Shown: one piece after another, positions 7,696-16,692 of the stretch | How the letters are laid out: each line of letters opens with the position of its first letter | Numbering within the stretch: the first letter of the stretch is position 1 | Assembly (NCBI GenBank): GCA_023410445.1 | Contig: JAEYPT010000006.1 | Location: 62,001-126,000, forward strand | Length of the DNA: 64,000 bases | Origin: Bacillota bacterium | GTDB lineage: Bacteria; Bacillota; Clostridia; Oscillospirales; Acutalibacteraceae | Direction of reading: 5' to 3' | The notes under the pieces: model-generated | The model's database searches: none | Seen by the model: only the letters and a program-made list of their open reading frames with translations | What the model was told of the DNA's origin: nothing | Program-made: the position numbers and the translations under genes

Positions 7696-9156
7696 ATGAA
7701 TGCATTGAAAAAGATGAAGATTCGCAACCAGTTTTTGGTGTTTATCGGCATAACCGCCGTACTGTTTCTGATTCCCTACATCATATTGCTGGTGGCGTTC
7801 CTCGGGGGCTCCTCTGACGCGGTCAAGTTTGTCGCAGCCCTTCGCGTGGCGATGCCGATTGCCGGAATTATTCTGGTTGCCGTTACCGTTTTTGCTCTGC
7901 TGTTCGTTGCCACCATCGGCAAACGGTCGGCCAAATCAATTGTAGAAATTGGTGAAGCCATGCACGATTTCGCTCACGGCAAAATTCACGTCCATATTGA
8001 CTGCAGTTCGTCGGATGAAGTCGGGGGAGTCGCCGCAAGCGTCAACGAATTTTCCGAACGGCTGGAAGATTCCGTTTCGGATCTGGTACGGATTATGAAC
8101 GCCCTTGCCGACGGCGACATGACCGTCGAAGCTAACCACGTATGGATCGGCGACTGGGCCCAATTAAACGACGCCGTAAAGAATATTATCGGCTCCATGA
8201 ACCACGTCTTCTCCAAGGTCAACACAGCCGCTGAACAGACCACCAGCGGCTCAGAACAGGTTGCAAGCGCGGCGCAGGCACTGGCGCAGGGCGCAACGGA
8301 GCAGGCAAGCTCCATTCAGGAGCTTTCGGCGACCATCATGGAGATTTCCGAGCATGTGAAAAAGAACGCCTCCAACGCGACCGACGCGGATCAGGCCTCC
8401 GCGGTTGCAAAGGATAAGGTCGGCGAGGCCAATACCAACATGAATCAGATGATGGAGGCTATGACACAGATCAATGACGCCTCTCAGAAAATCGGAAACA
8501 TTATCAAGACGATTAACGACATCGCCTTCCAGACCAATATTCTCGCATTGAACGCCGCCGTGGAAGCTGCCCGCGCGGGTGCCGCAGGCAAAGGTTTCGC
8601 CGTTGTCGCGGATGAAGTCCGCAATCTGGCAAGCAAGAGCGCCGAGGCCGCAAAGGATACGACTTCTCTAATTGAGGAATCCATCCGTGCGGTGACAAAC
8701 GGCTCCAAGATTGCCGAGGTCACGGAAAAGACGCTTGCCGAAGTACACGAATCCACAGTTCAGGTTAATAAGCTGGTCAATGAAATCGCGGGTGCGACCA
8801 ACCAGCAGGCAACGTCGATCGGCCAGATCAATCAGGGAGTCCAGCAGATTTCCGCGGTTGTGCAGACCAATTCTGCCACCGCCGAAGAAAGCGCGGCAGC
8901 AAGCGAAGAGCTTGCTGCACAGGCAAAAGCGCTGAAGCATTCCATCTCCGGAATCAAGCTGAAGAGCCAGAATGCACAGGCATCGAGGCCCCAAGCCGCA
9001 AAACCGGCTGCGAAACCAGCCGCTCCGGCATCAAAACCTGCGGCGCCTGCCGCACCGGAAAAGCCGGCGGAAAAGAAGCCTACAGAAAAGGCTCCGGCAT
9101 TGCAACCGAAAGCACGGGCTGCGTCTTCATCTCTTACGAACGACAAATACATTTGA
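7696..9156 (+). CDS. Methyl-accepting chemotaxis protein without extracellular sensor domain
   Basis: The 486 residues begin with two membrane segments (about 14-36 and 49-72) joined by a loop of only about a dozen residues, so no extracytoplasmic ligand domain exists. A HAMP-like linker and the full signalling hairpin follow; the tip motif DIAFQTNILALNAAVEAARA is intact. The last 60 residues are an Ala/Pro/Lys-rich low-complexity tail (repeats of the KPAAKPAAP type) with no CheR-docking pentapeptide. It may sense a cytoplasmic or membrane signal (inference). It is the last gene of the cheW-PilZ-cheW unit and is followed immediately by a terminator. Confidence 0.93.
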   Translation: MNALKKMKIRNQFLVFIGITAVLFLIPYIILLVAFLGGSSDAVKFVAALRVAMPIAGIILVAVTVFALLFVATIGKRSAKSIVEIGEAMHDFAHGKIHVHIDCSSSDEVGGVAASVNEFSERLEDSVSDLVRIMNALADGDMTVEANHVWIGDWAQLNDAVKNIIGSMNHVFSKVNTAAEQTTSGSEQVASAAQALAQGATEQASSIQELSATIMEISEHVKKNASNATDADQASAVAKDKVGEANTNMNQMMEAMTQINDASQKIGNIIKTINDIAFQTNILALNAAVEAARAGAAGKGFAVVADEVRNLASKSAEAAKDTTSLIEESIRAVTNGSKIAEVTEKTLAEVHESTVQVNKLVNEIAGATNQQATSIGQINQGVQQISAVVQTNSATAEESAAASEELAAQAKALKHSISGIKLKSQNAQASRPQAAKPAAKPAAPASKPAAPAAPEKPAEKKPTEKAPALQPKARAASSSLTNDKYI

Positions 9157-9168
9157 TTTTTCCCTTCG

Positions 9169-9208
9169 AATATCCCGTCTTTTCTTCGAAAAAGACGGGA
9201 TATTTTTT
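9169..9208 (+). terminator. Rho-independent terminator after the MCP
   Basis: A near-perfect hairpin with a TTCG loop (AATATCCCGTCTTTT paired with AAAAGACGGGATATT) is followed by a T run. It begins 13 bases after the MCP stop. Confidence 0.93.
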
Positions 9209-9225
9209 TACGGCAGGCAGACAGC

Positions 9226-9252
9226 TAAATTTTTTCCGCCATGAACCGATAT
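9226..9252 (+). promoter_or_regulatory. SigD promoter for fliD-fliS-fliT
   Basis: TAAA, 15 bases, then ACCGATAT: one mismatch from the full sigma-D consensus. It sits between the preceding terminator and the fliD start. Confidence 0.85.
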
Positions 9253-9298
9253 AATAAGTAAAGAATTGACAAATTGGTGGCTATCAGGGGGTAACAAT

Positions 9299-12200
9299 AT
9301 GAGTTCATCAAGTTCTTCATCTTCATCCGGTATTGGGCATCTGCAGACCTCTAATCTGCTGCGTCTGACCGGCACCAATCTGATGTCCGGCTTGGATACC
9401 GATTCCATTGTCAAGGCACTGACTGCCGGAACACAAAGTAAGATCACAAAGCAGAAACAGCTTCAGCAAATCGCAGAGTGGAAGCAAAGCATGTATCGGG
9501 ATGTCACTACCAGCATAAAAACCTTTTCCTCCACTTATTTCTCCTATATAAACAGCTCCACCAATATTTTAAGCTCCAGCTTTTTTGAAAGTGGCGCGCT
9601 GACCAGCTCTTCGAACGCAGTCACCGCTTCAGGCAAAGCATCCGATGCCGCGGCCATAAAAATCGAGACCATTTCACAGTTGGCGTCTGCGGCTTCCTAT
9701 AACTCGCAAAAGATTTCCAACGAAGCGATTACCTCCGGCAAAATTTACGACAACTGGCAGCAATCCGACGCCGGCGGGAACTCCGTTGTGGTTTCCTACG
9801 GAGGAAACGACTATACGCTTTATATGAGCAGCGATATTTCGCTGGATTCGAATAACCAGACATCCCCAGGCAGCGGCGTGCTCAATGACACTGAGGTTCA
9901 GAAGGTTGTAACCGGCTTAAACGACCAAATCAGCGCAAACAGCAGTCTGAGTGGGAAAGTAAAATTTGATTACACCAGCGGAAAAATAACGTTAACCGCT
10001 CTGGATGCCAGCGGTGCAGAAGATTCTACGAAAACCCTCGGACTCAAAGTTAACAATTCTGATGCGGCAAGAAGCGCAAGCTTTTTAACTGCAATGGGGT
10101 TCCAGACGGTTGGTGCGCCCACGGGTACAGGGCATTTGACCGGCCAGACAAATGTTCAGACAACGATAGCTTCCAGCGGCTTTTTCTCTCATAAGATTTC
10201 CGGATCTTCCCAGTTTACGCTCAATTACGGGGGAGAAACCTATACCTTGAAATTGGGATCGGACATCGACACATCAGGGGGCCAATCGGATGTTGTTTCA
10301 AAAATGGTTTCTCAGCTGAACACCCAGATTTCTTCCATTACCGGCCTGACTGGAAATATTAAATTTGTTCAGTCGTCCTCTGATCCGACAAAAATTGAAC
10401 TGCAAAATAACGGAACCCAGAATCTTGCCGTTACAGGCGTTTCGGAAGATCTGGAGACGGGCCTTGGAATGACCGTGTCCGGGCAGGCTCCGTCCGTCTC
10501 GTCACCTCTTACGGTTACCGCAGGCTCGAGTTACACGAGTACATCGGTCAATCTGACAAATCTTTCTACCGTCTATCTCGGTGATGCCCTTAAGGGTTCT
10601 ACACTGACGTTTAATCTGGACGGCTTGAACAAGTCGATTACATTTGGCGACGACGAGAGCCAGTATGATGACCTAAACGGCGCTGTTGTGAACGGTGTAA
10701 ATACAACCGGAATTTCGAAGCTTCAAACCTATCTCCAAAATCAGCTGAACAGCAACTTCGGTTCCGGAACCATTACGGTCAGTGCCAGCAGTACCGGTCT
10801 TTCCTTTTCAACCAGCAATCCCACTTCGGTTCTTAAACTGACTTCTTCCGACGGCAATAATGTGCTGAATCAAAATGGCGCGCTGCGCATGAATTACGGT
10901 TCCATTAATCGCCTGGATCTTGGTATGTCATTGAACGACATCAAAAGCGAATTCAAAACTGCCCTCACGGCAGGCAGCGACGGAACCTATAAGATGCAGA
11001 TCAACGGCGAAAATTTTTCATTCAGCGGAACCGATACCGTTGGGGACGTCGTGTCAAAAATCAACAATGACGCTGCTGCGGGTGTCACTGTCAGCTATTC
11101 GCAGACTTCCGATTCGTTCCGGATTGTCAGCTCCGACACGGGTTCTCAAGGCAAAGTTAGTGTTACCGATCTTTCCGGAGGGAATCTGGCGCAGGCTCTC
11201 TTCGGGGTTACCTCTTCGGCAAGCACCGGCACTATTGCTGCCAGCAGCACCGATCCCTCCGGGTCTTCCTACGAGCTTGCCGTAGGAGGAAACAATCCGG
11301 TAACAATCAGTCTTCCAACAAACGGTTCTTATGGCAGCCTTGCCGATCTGGCTACGGCAGTGAACACCGCCATCGGCAGTTCTTCCCTGAACGGAAAAGT
11401 AACGGCAACGGTAGCATCCGATCATCTGGTTTTCCAGACTGTCGGAGCTGCAGCCGGTCAGTCCATTATCCTTTCTTCCAGCGGACCCGGCAATGTTCTG
11501 AACGTAAGCAATAAGGCCGGAACCGACCTGAAAATGTCCGTGGACCTGAATGGAAGCTCTACACCAACGGATATCACACGCTCCTCCAATTCCTTTACGC
11601 TGGATGGCGTAACAATTACTGCAAACCGGGTAACCACCGGTTCCGACGGTCCCATTACGTTAAGCTCTTCCTCTACGAGCACCGATGACCTCTACAAAAA
11701 GATTGTGGACTTTGTCAACACTTACAACACGCTGATCAACAAGGTCAACACCTATACCAGTGACTCCCCTGAAAAAGACTCAAATCACAAAAATAAATAT
11801 GCTCCGCTGACTGATGATCAAAAAGCGGATATGACCAGCGATGAGATCGACAAATGGAACGCTAAGGCGCAGCAAGGCCTTCTGCAAAATGACAATACTC
11901 TGAACGGAATCCTTTCCGACTTCACGAATGTGATCAATTCCGTGGAAACGCAAAGCGGACTTTCGCTGTCGCAGATTGGAATTTCCACTCCGGTGAACGA
12001 CTACAAGTCCGGCGGTCAGTTGGCGATCACCTCAACGACCCTGAAGTCCGCCCTGGCCACGGAACCTGATCGAGTGGAAAAGCTCTTTACAGACGCTACG
12101 GACGGCATCGCTACCAAAATGGCACAGGTCATGGACAAATATGCCGGAACCTCCGGCGGGACCGGCCAGTTGATCACTTTGGCCGGAACAAGCGCTACGT

Positions 12201-12397
12201 CGTACAATGACACCAGCGCAATGGGGGTCCAGATTAAGCGGTATGAATCCACGATCGACGACCTGAATACCCAGCTCAGTACGGAGCAGGACCGCTGGTG
12301 GGCCAAGTTCTCAAGGATGGAGCAATCGCTGGGTACGCTGAACTCTCAAATGGGTTATCTGAACTCCATGACAAGCAACTCTTCCTCTTCGTCGTGA
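9299..12397 (+). CDS. fliD: Flagellar filament cap protein FliD, enlarged by internal repeats
   Basis: FliD (HAP2) caps the filament and inserts flagellin. The N-terminal signature GTNLMSGLDTDSIVKAL and the C-terminal coiled region (DRWWAKFSRMEQSLGTLNSQM) identify it. At 1032 residues it is roughly twice the common size. The excess is a stack of related modules of about 90-110 residues, roughly at 163-265, 304-391, 430-527, 536-636 (a typical flagellin-IN/hook-IN motif) and 655-737, sharing patterns such as YGG-(N/E)-YTL and LN-QI-(S)-LSGKVKF. The start is the ATG with GGGGG upstream, not the earlier in-frame codon; it is followed by a run of serines. No cysteines were seen. Confidence 0.95.
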   Translation: MSSSSSSSSSGIGHLQTSNLLRLTGTNLMSGLDTDSIVKALTAGTQSKITKQKQLQQIAEWKQSMYRDVTTSIKTFSSTYFSYINSSTNILSSSFFESGALTSSSNAVTASGKASDAAAIKIETISQLASAASYNSQKISNEAITSGKIYDNWQQSDAGGNSVVVSYGGNDYTLYMSSDISLDSNNQTSPGSGVLNDTEVQKVVTGLNDQISANSSLSGKVKFDYTSGKITLTALDASGAEDSTKTLGLKVNNSDAARSASFLTAMGFQTVGAPTGTGHLTGQTNVQTTIASSGFFSHKISGSSQFTLNYGGETYTLKLGSDIDTSGGQSDVVSKMVSQLNTQISSITGLTGNIKFVQSSSDPTKIELQNNGTQNLAVTGVSEDLETGLGMTVSGQAPSVSSPLTVTAGSSYTSTSVNLTNLSTVYLGDALKGSTLTFNLDGLNKSITFGDDESQYDDLNGAVVNGVNTTGISKLQTYLQNQLNSNFGSGTITVSASSTGLSFSTSNPTSVLKLTSSDGNNVLNQNGALRMNYGSINRLDLGMSLNDIKSEFKTALTAGSDGTYKMQINGENFSFSGTDTVGDVVSKINNDAAAGVTVSYSQTSDSFRIVSSDTGSQGKVSVTDLSGGNLAQALFGVTSSASTGTIAASSTDPSGSSYELAVGGNNPVTISLPTNGSYGSLADLATAVNTAIGSSSLNGKVTATVASDHLVFQTVGAAAGQSIILSSSGPGNVLNVSNKAGTDLKMSVDLNGSSTPTDITRSSNSFTLDGVTITANRVTTGSDGPITLSSSSTSTDDLYKKIVDFVNTYNTLINKVNTYTSDSPEKDSNHKNKYAPLTDDQKADMTSDEIDKWNAKAQQGLLQNDNTLNGILSDFTNVINSVETQSGLSLSQIGISTPVNDYKSGGQLAITSTTLKSALATEPDRVEKLFTDATDGIATKMAQVMDKYAGTSGGTGQLITLAGTSATSYNDTSAMGVQIKRYESTIDDLNTQLSTEQDRWWAKFSRMEQSLGTLNSQMGYLNSMTSNSSSSS

Positions 12398-12449
12398 TAC
12401 CGTGGTTGAAGAACAGCAGGGATAAATGAAACGCGGAGGCGCGGAACAA

Positions 12450-12860
12450 ATGGCAGGAACAAATTCTATGATTTCGCAATACCAGGAACAGGAAATCAAT
12501 ACGATGTCCCGGGGCGAATTATTGATTAAACTTTATGATGAACTGATTAAGAATCTGAAATACGGAGCAATTCTTCTTAATCAAAACAATTCCGAACCGG
12601 CCAAGAAATGCATGACAAAGTGCAGGGATATTTTGAACTATTTAATCGTGATTCTGAACCACCAGTATCCGATTTCGGAACAGCTTCAAAGTATCTATTC
12701 GTTTATGATCGGCCAGATTATTCAGGCAAACGTACACGGTCAGGCCGATTACCTGGAGAAAATCTTACCCATGGTTCAGGAACTCAGGGATGCGTGGGTA
12801 CAGGCGGAAAAAACCGTACGGATGCAAAATTCCGGGAAAGGCAGGGAGCGGAGCAATTAA
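12450..12860 (+). CDS. fliS: Flagellin export chaperone FliS
   Basis: FliS binds the flagellin C-terminus and prevents premature polymerisation. The 136 residues show the family pattern MISQYQEQEINTMSRGELLIKLYDELI near the N-terminus, followed by a helical bundle. An upstream in-frame ATG exists, but the one at 12450 has GGAGG with suitable spacing and matches the family N-terminus. Directly follows fliD and precedes a FliT-like gene, the standard Firmicute order. Confidence 0.95.
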   Translation: MAGTNSMISQYQEQEINTMSRGELLIKLYDELIKNLKYGAILLNQNNSEPAKKCMTKCRDILNYLIVILNHQYPISEQLQSIYSFMIGQIIQANVHGQADYLEKILPMVQELRDAWVQAEKTVRMQNSGKGRERSN

Positions 12861-12888
12861 GCTCCGCTCCCCTTTAGGTTAACCGTAT

Positions 12889-13332
12889 ATGGCATATGAG
12901 GAATTATTAGAATGCATGAAGCAAAAAAAAATACTGCTGGAAAAGATCATGCAAATGAGCAGTCAGATGGAGTCCCTCAGCAAACAGACTCACCCGGATC
13001 CTGGAAATCTCCCACAGGAACGGCAGGTCTATGTCGACCGTCTGCAAAAATGCGAGCATCTGCTTAACGGCCAGATCAATCGGCTTTCTTCAAATGAGCA
13101 GACGCGGATGAAGATTGTCTTATCTTCCAATCTGAAAAAAACCGACTGTACTCCAGAGGAATCGGAACTTTCGGAATACGGTGTAGCATGCAGATCACTT
13201 CTGCGCTGTATTGTGGCCACCGACCAGGTCTCCATGGAACGGTTCCGCGAAGAAAGACAGCGGCTTGAGCAGCTTGTCAATCAATCGCGGCCTAAGCAAA
13301 ACGGACCCATATTTTATAACACCATTCGTTAA
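12889..13332 (+). CDS. FliT-like flagellar chaperone (putative)
   Basis: The 147 residues are predicted to be mostly helical and charged, with cysteines near residues 9, 53, 93, 105 and 109. Sequence alone gives no diagnostic motif. Its place immediately after fliD-fliS is where FliT, the FliD export chaperone, is normally found, so FliT-like is an inference from context and composition. Its stop codon overlaps the stop of the convergent cheD by 4 bases, with no terminator between. The ribosome site is weak (TAGG about 10 bases upstream). Confidence 0.6.
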   Translation: MAYEELLECMKQKKILLEKIMQMSSQMESLSKQTHPDPGNLPQERQVYVDRLQKCEHLLNGQINRLSSNEQTRMKIVLSSNLKKTDCTPEESELSEYGVACRSLLRCIVATDQVSMERFREERQRLEQLVNQSRPKQNGPIFYNTIR

Positions 13333-13817
13333 AATGTTTTTGTCCCTTTCGCGAATGATTTGATAACCATCTCTCCGGTTTCCGTATGAAAATACAGCGT
13401 TCTGCCGTAATTCAGTCCCGTGTCCTCGGCGATCAGCCGAATATTAAGCTTTTGCAGGGTCTCTTTGACCGCCGCTGCATTCCGCTGCCCGATATTACCA
13501 AAGGCACTATCATCCGCTACGACGAACATCTTTGCCCCGCCGGCAATTTTGGCGAGCATCCGGCTGCGCGCGCAGCCCATGCTTTCCATTCTCTTCACCA
13601 GATCCGGCAGGCAGGTATCGGCGTAGCGGTGTATTTTTTCCTGCGTATTGTTTTCGGGAAAATAGGGGAGCATGATATGAGCCAGCCCCCCGATTTTCAG
13701 CAGCTTATCGTACAGGCAGATGCCGATGCAGGAACCCAGAGCATAGGTAACCAGCGTGCCGGGGCAGGCGGCAATTTGCGCGTCCGATATATTTACGGTA
13801 ATCAGTCCTTCATTCAT
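13329..13817 (-). CDS. cheD: Chemoreceptor glutamine deamidase CheD
   Basis: CheD deamidates receptor glutamines and, in Firmicutes, stimulates CheC. The 162 residues contain the catalytic Cys30 (ALGSCIGICLYD) and His47 (LAHIMLP), with the family spacing of 17, and the KIAGGAKMF motif. The gene starts in a 4-base overlap (ATGA) with cheC, consistent with translational coupling and the CheC-CheD complex. It is the last gene of the 25 kb fla/che operon and meets the plus-strand fliT-like gene stop to stop. Confidence 0.96.
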   Translation of the reverse strand: MNEGLITVNISDAQIAACPGTLVTYALGSCIGICLYDKLLKIGGLAHIMLPYFPENNTQEKIHRYADTCLPDLVKRMESMGCARSRMLAKIAGGAKMFVVADDSAFGNIGQRNAAAVKETLQKLNIRLIAEDTGLNYGRTLYFHTETGEMVIKSFAKGTKTF

Positions 13818-14437
13818 AACGCAATCCCCAAGCTATCCATAAGTTTATTCAGAGAACCGATATCGGGAATCAGCATCATGTTTGCTGAAATCGTGCTGTC
13901 GGAACTGAGAAAATCATCCTCGATAAAAATGATCTTGTCGGAAACGGTCCCCATTTCCGCTGCAGGTACCGTCAACAGCGCACCGACCATATCGGCCGTC
14001 ACGGCCGGAACAGAAATCTTAATCTCAAGGCTGGAAAGCGTCGCAATCGAATTCGCGTAAGCGCCGATCATGATGTTTCCGATTTCCGAAAGTGCGGAAT
14101 AATCCATCTCCGACAACTCCGAAAAACTCGGTTTGCTTTCACCCAGCAGCGCTTCCAGAAGGGACTGGGTAAAATCCTGATCAATCACAAACATCATGAT
14201 TCCTGTAATATCGCCGCTGAGTTCCACCAAAATCGCAATGACAGGCGTTTCCGGGCCGCCGAGGGCCTTATCCGCTTCGCTGATGTCCAGAATCCGCACG
14301 GTGGGCGTCACCATATTCACCTCGCGGTTAAGCATCTGGGAAAGGGATGTAGCCGCATTTCCTGCGCCGATATTGCCGATTTCCTTTAAAACATCGATAT
14401 GCATTTCATTAAGCTGGCCAAGATCCTGTATTGTCAT
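13814..14437 (-). CDS. cheC: CheY-P phosphatase CheC
   Basis: CheC dephosphorylates CheY-P. The 207 residues carry two copies of the phosphatase helix: LKEIGNIGAGNAATSLS near the N-terminus and LSEIGNIMIGAYANSIATL in the second half, each with the E-x-x-N pair. The start is the ATG with AGAGGTG upstream; a longer upstream frame would overlap the preceding gene and lacks homology. It is coupled to cheD. FliY in the same operon also carries CheC-type motifs, so the cell has at least two CheY-P phosphatase candidates here. Confidence 0.95.
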   Translation of the reverse strand: MTIQDLGQLNEMHIDVLKEIGNIGAGNAATSLSQMLNREVNMVTPTVRILDISEADKALGGPETPVIAILVELSGDITGIMMFVIDQDFTQSLLEALLGESKPSFSELSEMDYSALSEIGNIMIGAYANSIATLSSLEIKISVPAVTADMVGALLTVPAAEMGTVSDKIIFIEDDFLSSDSTISANMMLIPDIGSLNKLMDSLGIAL

Positions 14438-14465
14438 GATACACCTCTCTGCTTGATTAAACGAC

Positions 14466-15929
14466 TCATCCGATCCGATCCGAAGGGAGTACCGGTCCAT
14501 TGACAATGCTTCCCCGGTCGGAATAGAACTTTATGTTCACGAAATTTTCTGTAAGGATCTGCACGAAGCTACCTATTTTCAGTTTTGTTCCCGCATAGAC
14601 CGTTTTCAGTCCGATAATACAATAGTCCGAAAAAGACTGCTTGCTCTTTTCAGAAACCGTGATTTTTTCCTCAATTGCGCGGATCTCGGCCTCGATGCGG
14701 CTCTTTTTCATGATCATGGATCGAAGCTCCGCCTTAATGTCATCTGCGTTCTGATTCCCCGCGATCTGCTTGGTCAGGGCCGTGATCTTCGCTTTGAAGG
14801 TGGCTTCCTTCTCCTTGTCGGAAGCCATCTCCGCGCGAAGCTTCTCCGTCTCGCCGTTTGTGAGACTCGACAGGAGTTTCTGCAGCTCCTGCGAAACAAT
14901 ACAGACCTCCGTATGGGAATTGTTCTCGTTCCCGATCGTGCTTGCATACACCCGCTTGCCGACCTGACAGCTTCCGCCAACCAGAAGGGCGTTTCTTCCC
15001 TTCAGGAGCACGGACCCCTCCGCTTGAGTACGGCTATTCATTATAACATCCGCATACACGTCGCCCTTGCAGAACAGACTGACGTTCTCAAAGTATTTTC
15101 CGGAGATATCCCCCTCGGCCCGGATGACACCCTTGCCCATCCCGTTCATGCCCTTCGCGATGGTTACATTTCCCCCGGCTTCGATGGTTGCGCCTTCCAC
15201 AAACCCGCGGATAATAACATCCTTGCCAGCTTTGACGGTAAAGCCCTCACGTACGTCGCCCTGAACTGTAACCGTACCGGAAAAGGCGATATTTCCCGAA
15301 GAGCTTCCCACGTCACCGTGCACAAGAAACGCGTCGTTAATATTCAGCATGGCGTTTTTGTACTCGATACAGCCGTCGATTGCCGAGGTGAGAGTAAGAC
15401 CGTCATCCGATATTACCGTGTTTTTCCCACTCGGAAATTTCGGAGTCTTCCCCCGCTGATACGGAACCGGAGCATTGTAAATATCGATTCCGTCCCGCCC
15501 CGTAGCGGGCGGAACAATCGTGCAAAGCAAATCCCCGGCCGATACGTTCTGAACCAGACCGAGGTTCATGTAATCCACTGTTCCGTCGTCCTTCTGCATC
15601 GGCGCATTATTCTGCTCCGTGCGGAAATTGTAGATGATTTTTCCGTTTTCCTCATCTACGGGAGGCAGACCCTCGGCGCATTTCAGTTCAAGAAAGAACT
15701 GCTTTTTGTCGCAGTATTCGCGCACCGCTTCATCGTACACCCCGTAGCAGATGCCCGCCTGACGAAGAAACTCCATGATCGCTTCGTAGGAAACATCCCG
15801 GTTCCCGTTCGGGGCCGCCTTCACCCGAAGGTATGCGGCCATTTTATCCGTTGCAACCTGAAGCTCCAATTCCGGTTTTTGTTCCGGTTCCTGAGCAGCA
15901 TCTTCCTCTTCCATGTTCTTCTCATCCAT
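14466..15929 (-). CDS. DUF342/FapA family flagellar assembly protein A-like
   Basis: The 487 residues match the FapA/DUF342 architecture: an N-terminal alpha/beta region (about 25-160), a glycine- and valine-rich right-handed beta-helix (about 190-330, with repeated G-V/I hydrophobic pattern such as GSSSGNIAFSGTVTVQGDV and GEGTIEAGGNVTI-like turns), then a coiled coil (about 350-425) and a small C-terminal domain. Biochemical function of the family is not established; members lie in motility operons. It lies between the rod gene and cheC. The acidic N-terminus is low complexity. ATG with AGGGGAG upstream. Confidence 0.85.
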   Translation of the reverse strand: MDEKNMEEEDAAQEPEQKPELELQVATDKMAAYLRVKAAPNGNRDVSYEAIMEFLRQAGICYGVYDEAVREYCDKKQFFLELKCAEGLPPVDEENGKIIYNFRTEQNNAPMQKDDGTVDYMNLGLVQNVSAGDLLCTIVPPATGRDGIDIYNAPVPYQRGKTPKFPSGKNTVISDDGLTLTSAIDGCIEYKNAMLNINDAFLVHGDVGSSSGNIAFSGTVTVQGDVREGFTVKAGKDVIIRGFVEGATIEAGGNVTIAKGMNGMGKGVIRAEGDISGKYFENVSLFCKGDVYADVIMNSRTQAEGSVLLKGRNALLVGGSCQVGKRVYASTIGNENNSHTEVCIVSQELQKLLSSLTNGETEKLRAEMASDKEKEATFKAKITALTKQIAGNQNADDIKAELRSMIMKKSRIEAEIRAIEEKITVSEKSKQSFSDYCIIGLKTVYAGTKLKIGSFVQILTENFVNIKFYSDRGSIVNGPVLPSDRIG

Positions 15930-15963
15930 CTTCTCTCATACTCCCCTAAAATCCGATCGACAA

Positions 15964-16674
15964 TCAGCGCAGGCTGTTGATTGTCTGCATCACTTCATCG
16001 GACATTTTTATGATGTTGGCATTCAGGTCAAACGCCCTGTTTATATTGATCATGTCCGTCATTTCGCGCGCAACATCAACTGTGGAGGCTTCGAGGTAGC
16101 CCTCTTTGATTCGGTCATTCGAAACCGAGGTCGGCTTGCCGGAAAGTTCGGTAGCCTCATAGCGGTTATTCCCAGCCTTATTCAGCCCGCTGAGATTCAC
16201 AAAGGAATAAACCCCAATATTCTGCTTTGCCTCAGCATTTCTGACGACGATCGGGTTCCCATTGCCGTCAAGAACTGAATCCCCATCCGCCGTAGAAAGA
16301 AGGAAGGAACCGTCCGGACGGGTGGAAAGCTGAAAGTTCCCGTCACGGGTATATCTCACCGTTCCGTCCGACGCACGCACGGCAAAAAACGTGTTGCTTT
16401 GCGTCAGGGCGTAATCCTGCGCACGCCCCGTCTGGTTAAAATCTCCCTGCTCAAACACCGTGTCCGTCTTGCTCAGGCGCGCGCCGTGCCCCAGCATTAC
16501 CTTGGCTGCACCATTCTGCTGATCGCGGAGGCTGGTGGTCACCAGATCGGCAAACTCCGCCTTGTCCGATTTATACCCGGTGCTGGAAACATTGGAAAGA
16601 TTGTTTGCCGTAATATCCATTCCCTGTTCCTGTGAAATCGCGCCTGCCGAGCCCGTATAGAATGCAGTAATCAT
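15964..16674 (-). CDS. Flagellar rod protein of the FlgF/FlgG family (FlhP-like)
   Basis: The 236 residues begin with the rod/hook N-terminal helix motif (GMDITANNLSNVSSTGYKSDKAEF) and end with the matching C-terminal helix (EMTDMININRAFDLNANIIKMSDEVMQTINSLR). Such proteins form the distal rod. It is the second of two adjacent rod genes after sigD, resembling the Bacillus flhO-flhP pair; naming it FlgG instead is equally defensible on sequence alone. Spacing to the upstream rod gene is 18 bases. Confidence 0.9.
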   Translation of the reverse strand: MITAFYTGSAGAISQEQGMDITANNLSNVSSTGYKSDKAEFADLVTTSLRDQQNGAAKVMLGHGARLSKTDTVFEQGDFNQTGRAQDYALTQSNTFFAVRASDGTVRYTRDGNFQLSTRPDGSFLLSTADGDSVLDGNGNPIVVRNAEAKQNIGVYSFVNLSGLNKAGNNRYEATELSGKPTSVSNDRIKEGYLEASTVDVAREMTDMININRAFDLNANIIKMSDEVMQTINSLR

Positions 16675-16692
16675 CGCAAAGATGCCCCCCTG

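Noticed and set aside
14913..15980. A 355-codon open frame on the plus strand
   Set aside because: It is antisense to the FapA-like gene and lacks homology or a start signal.
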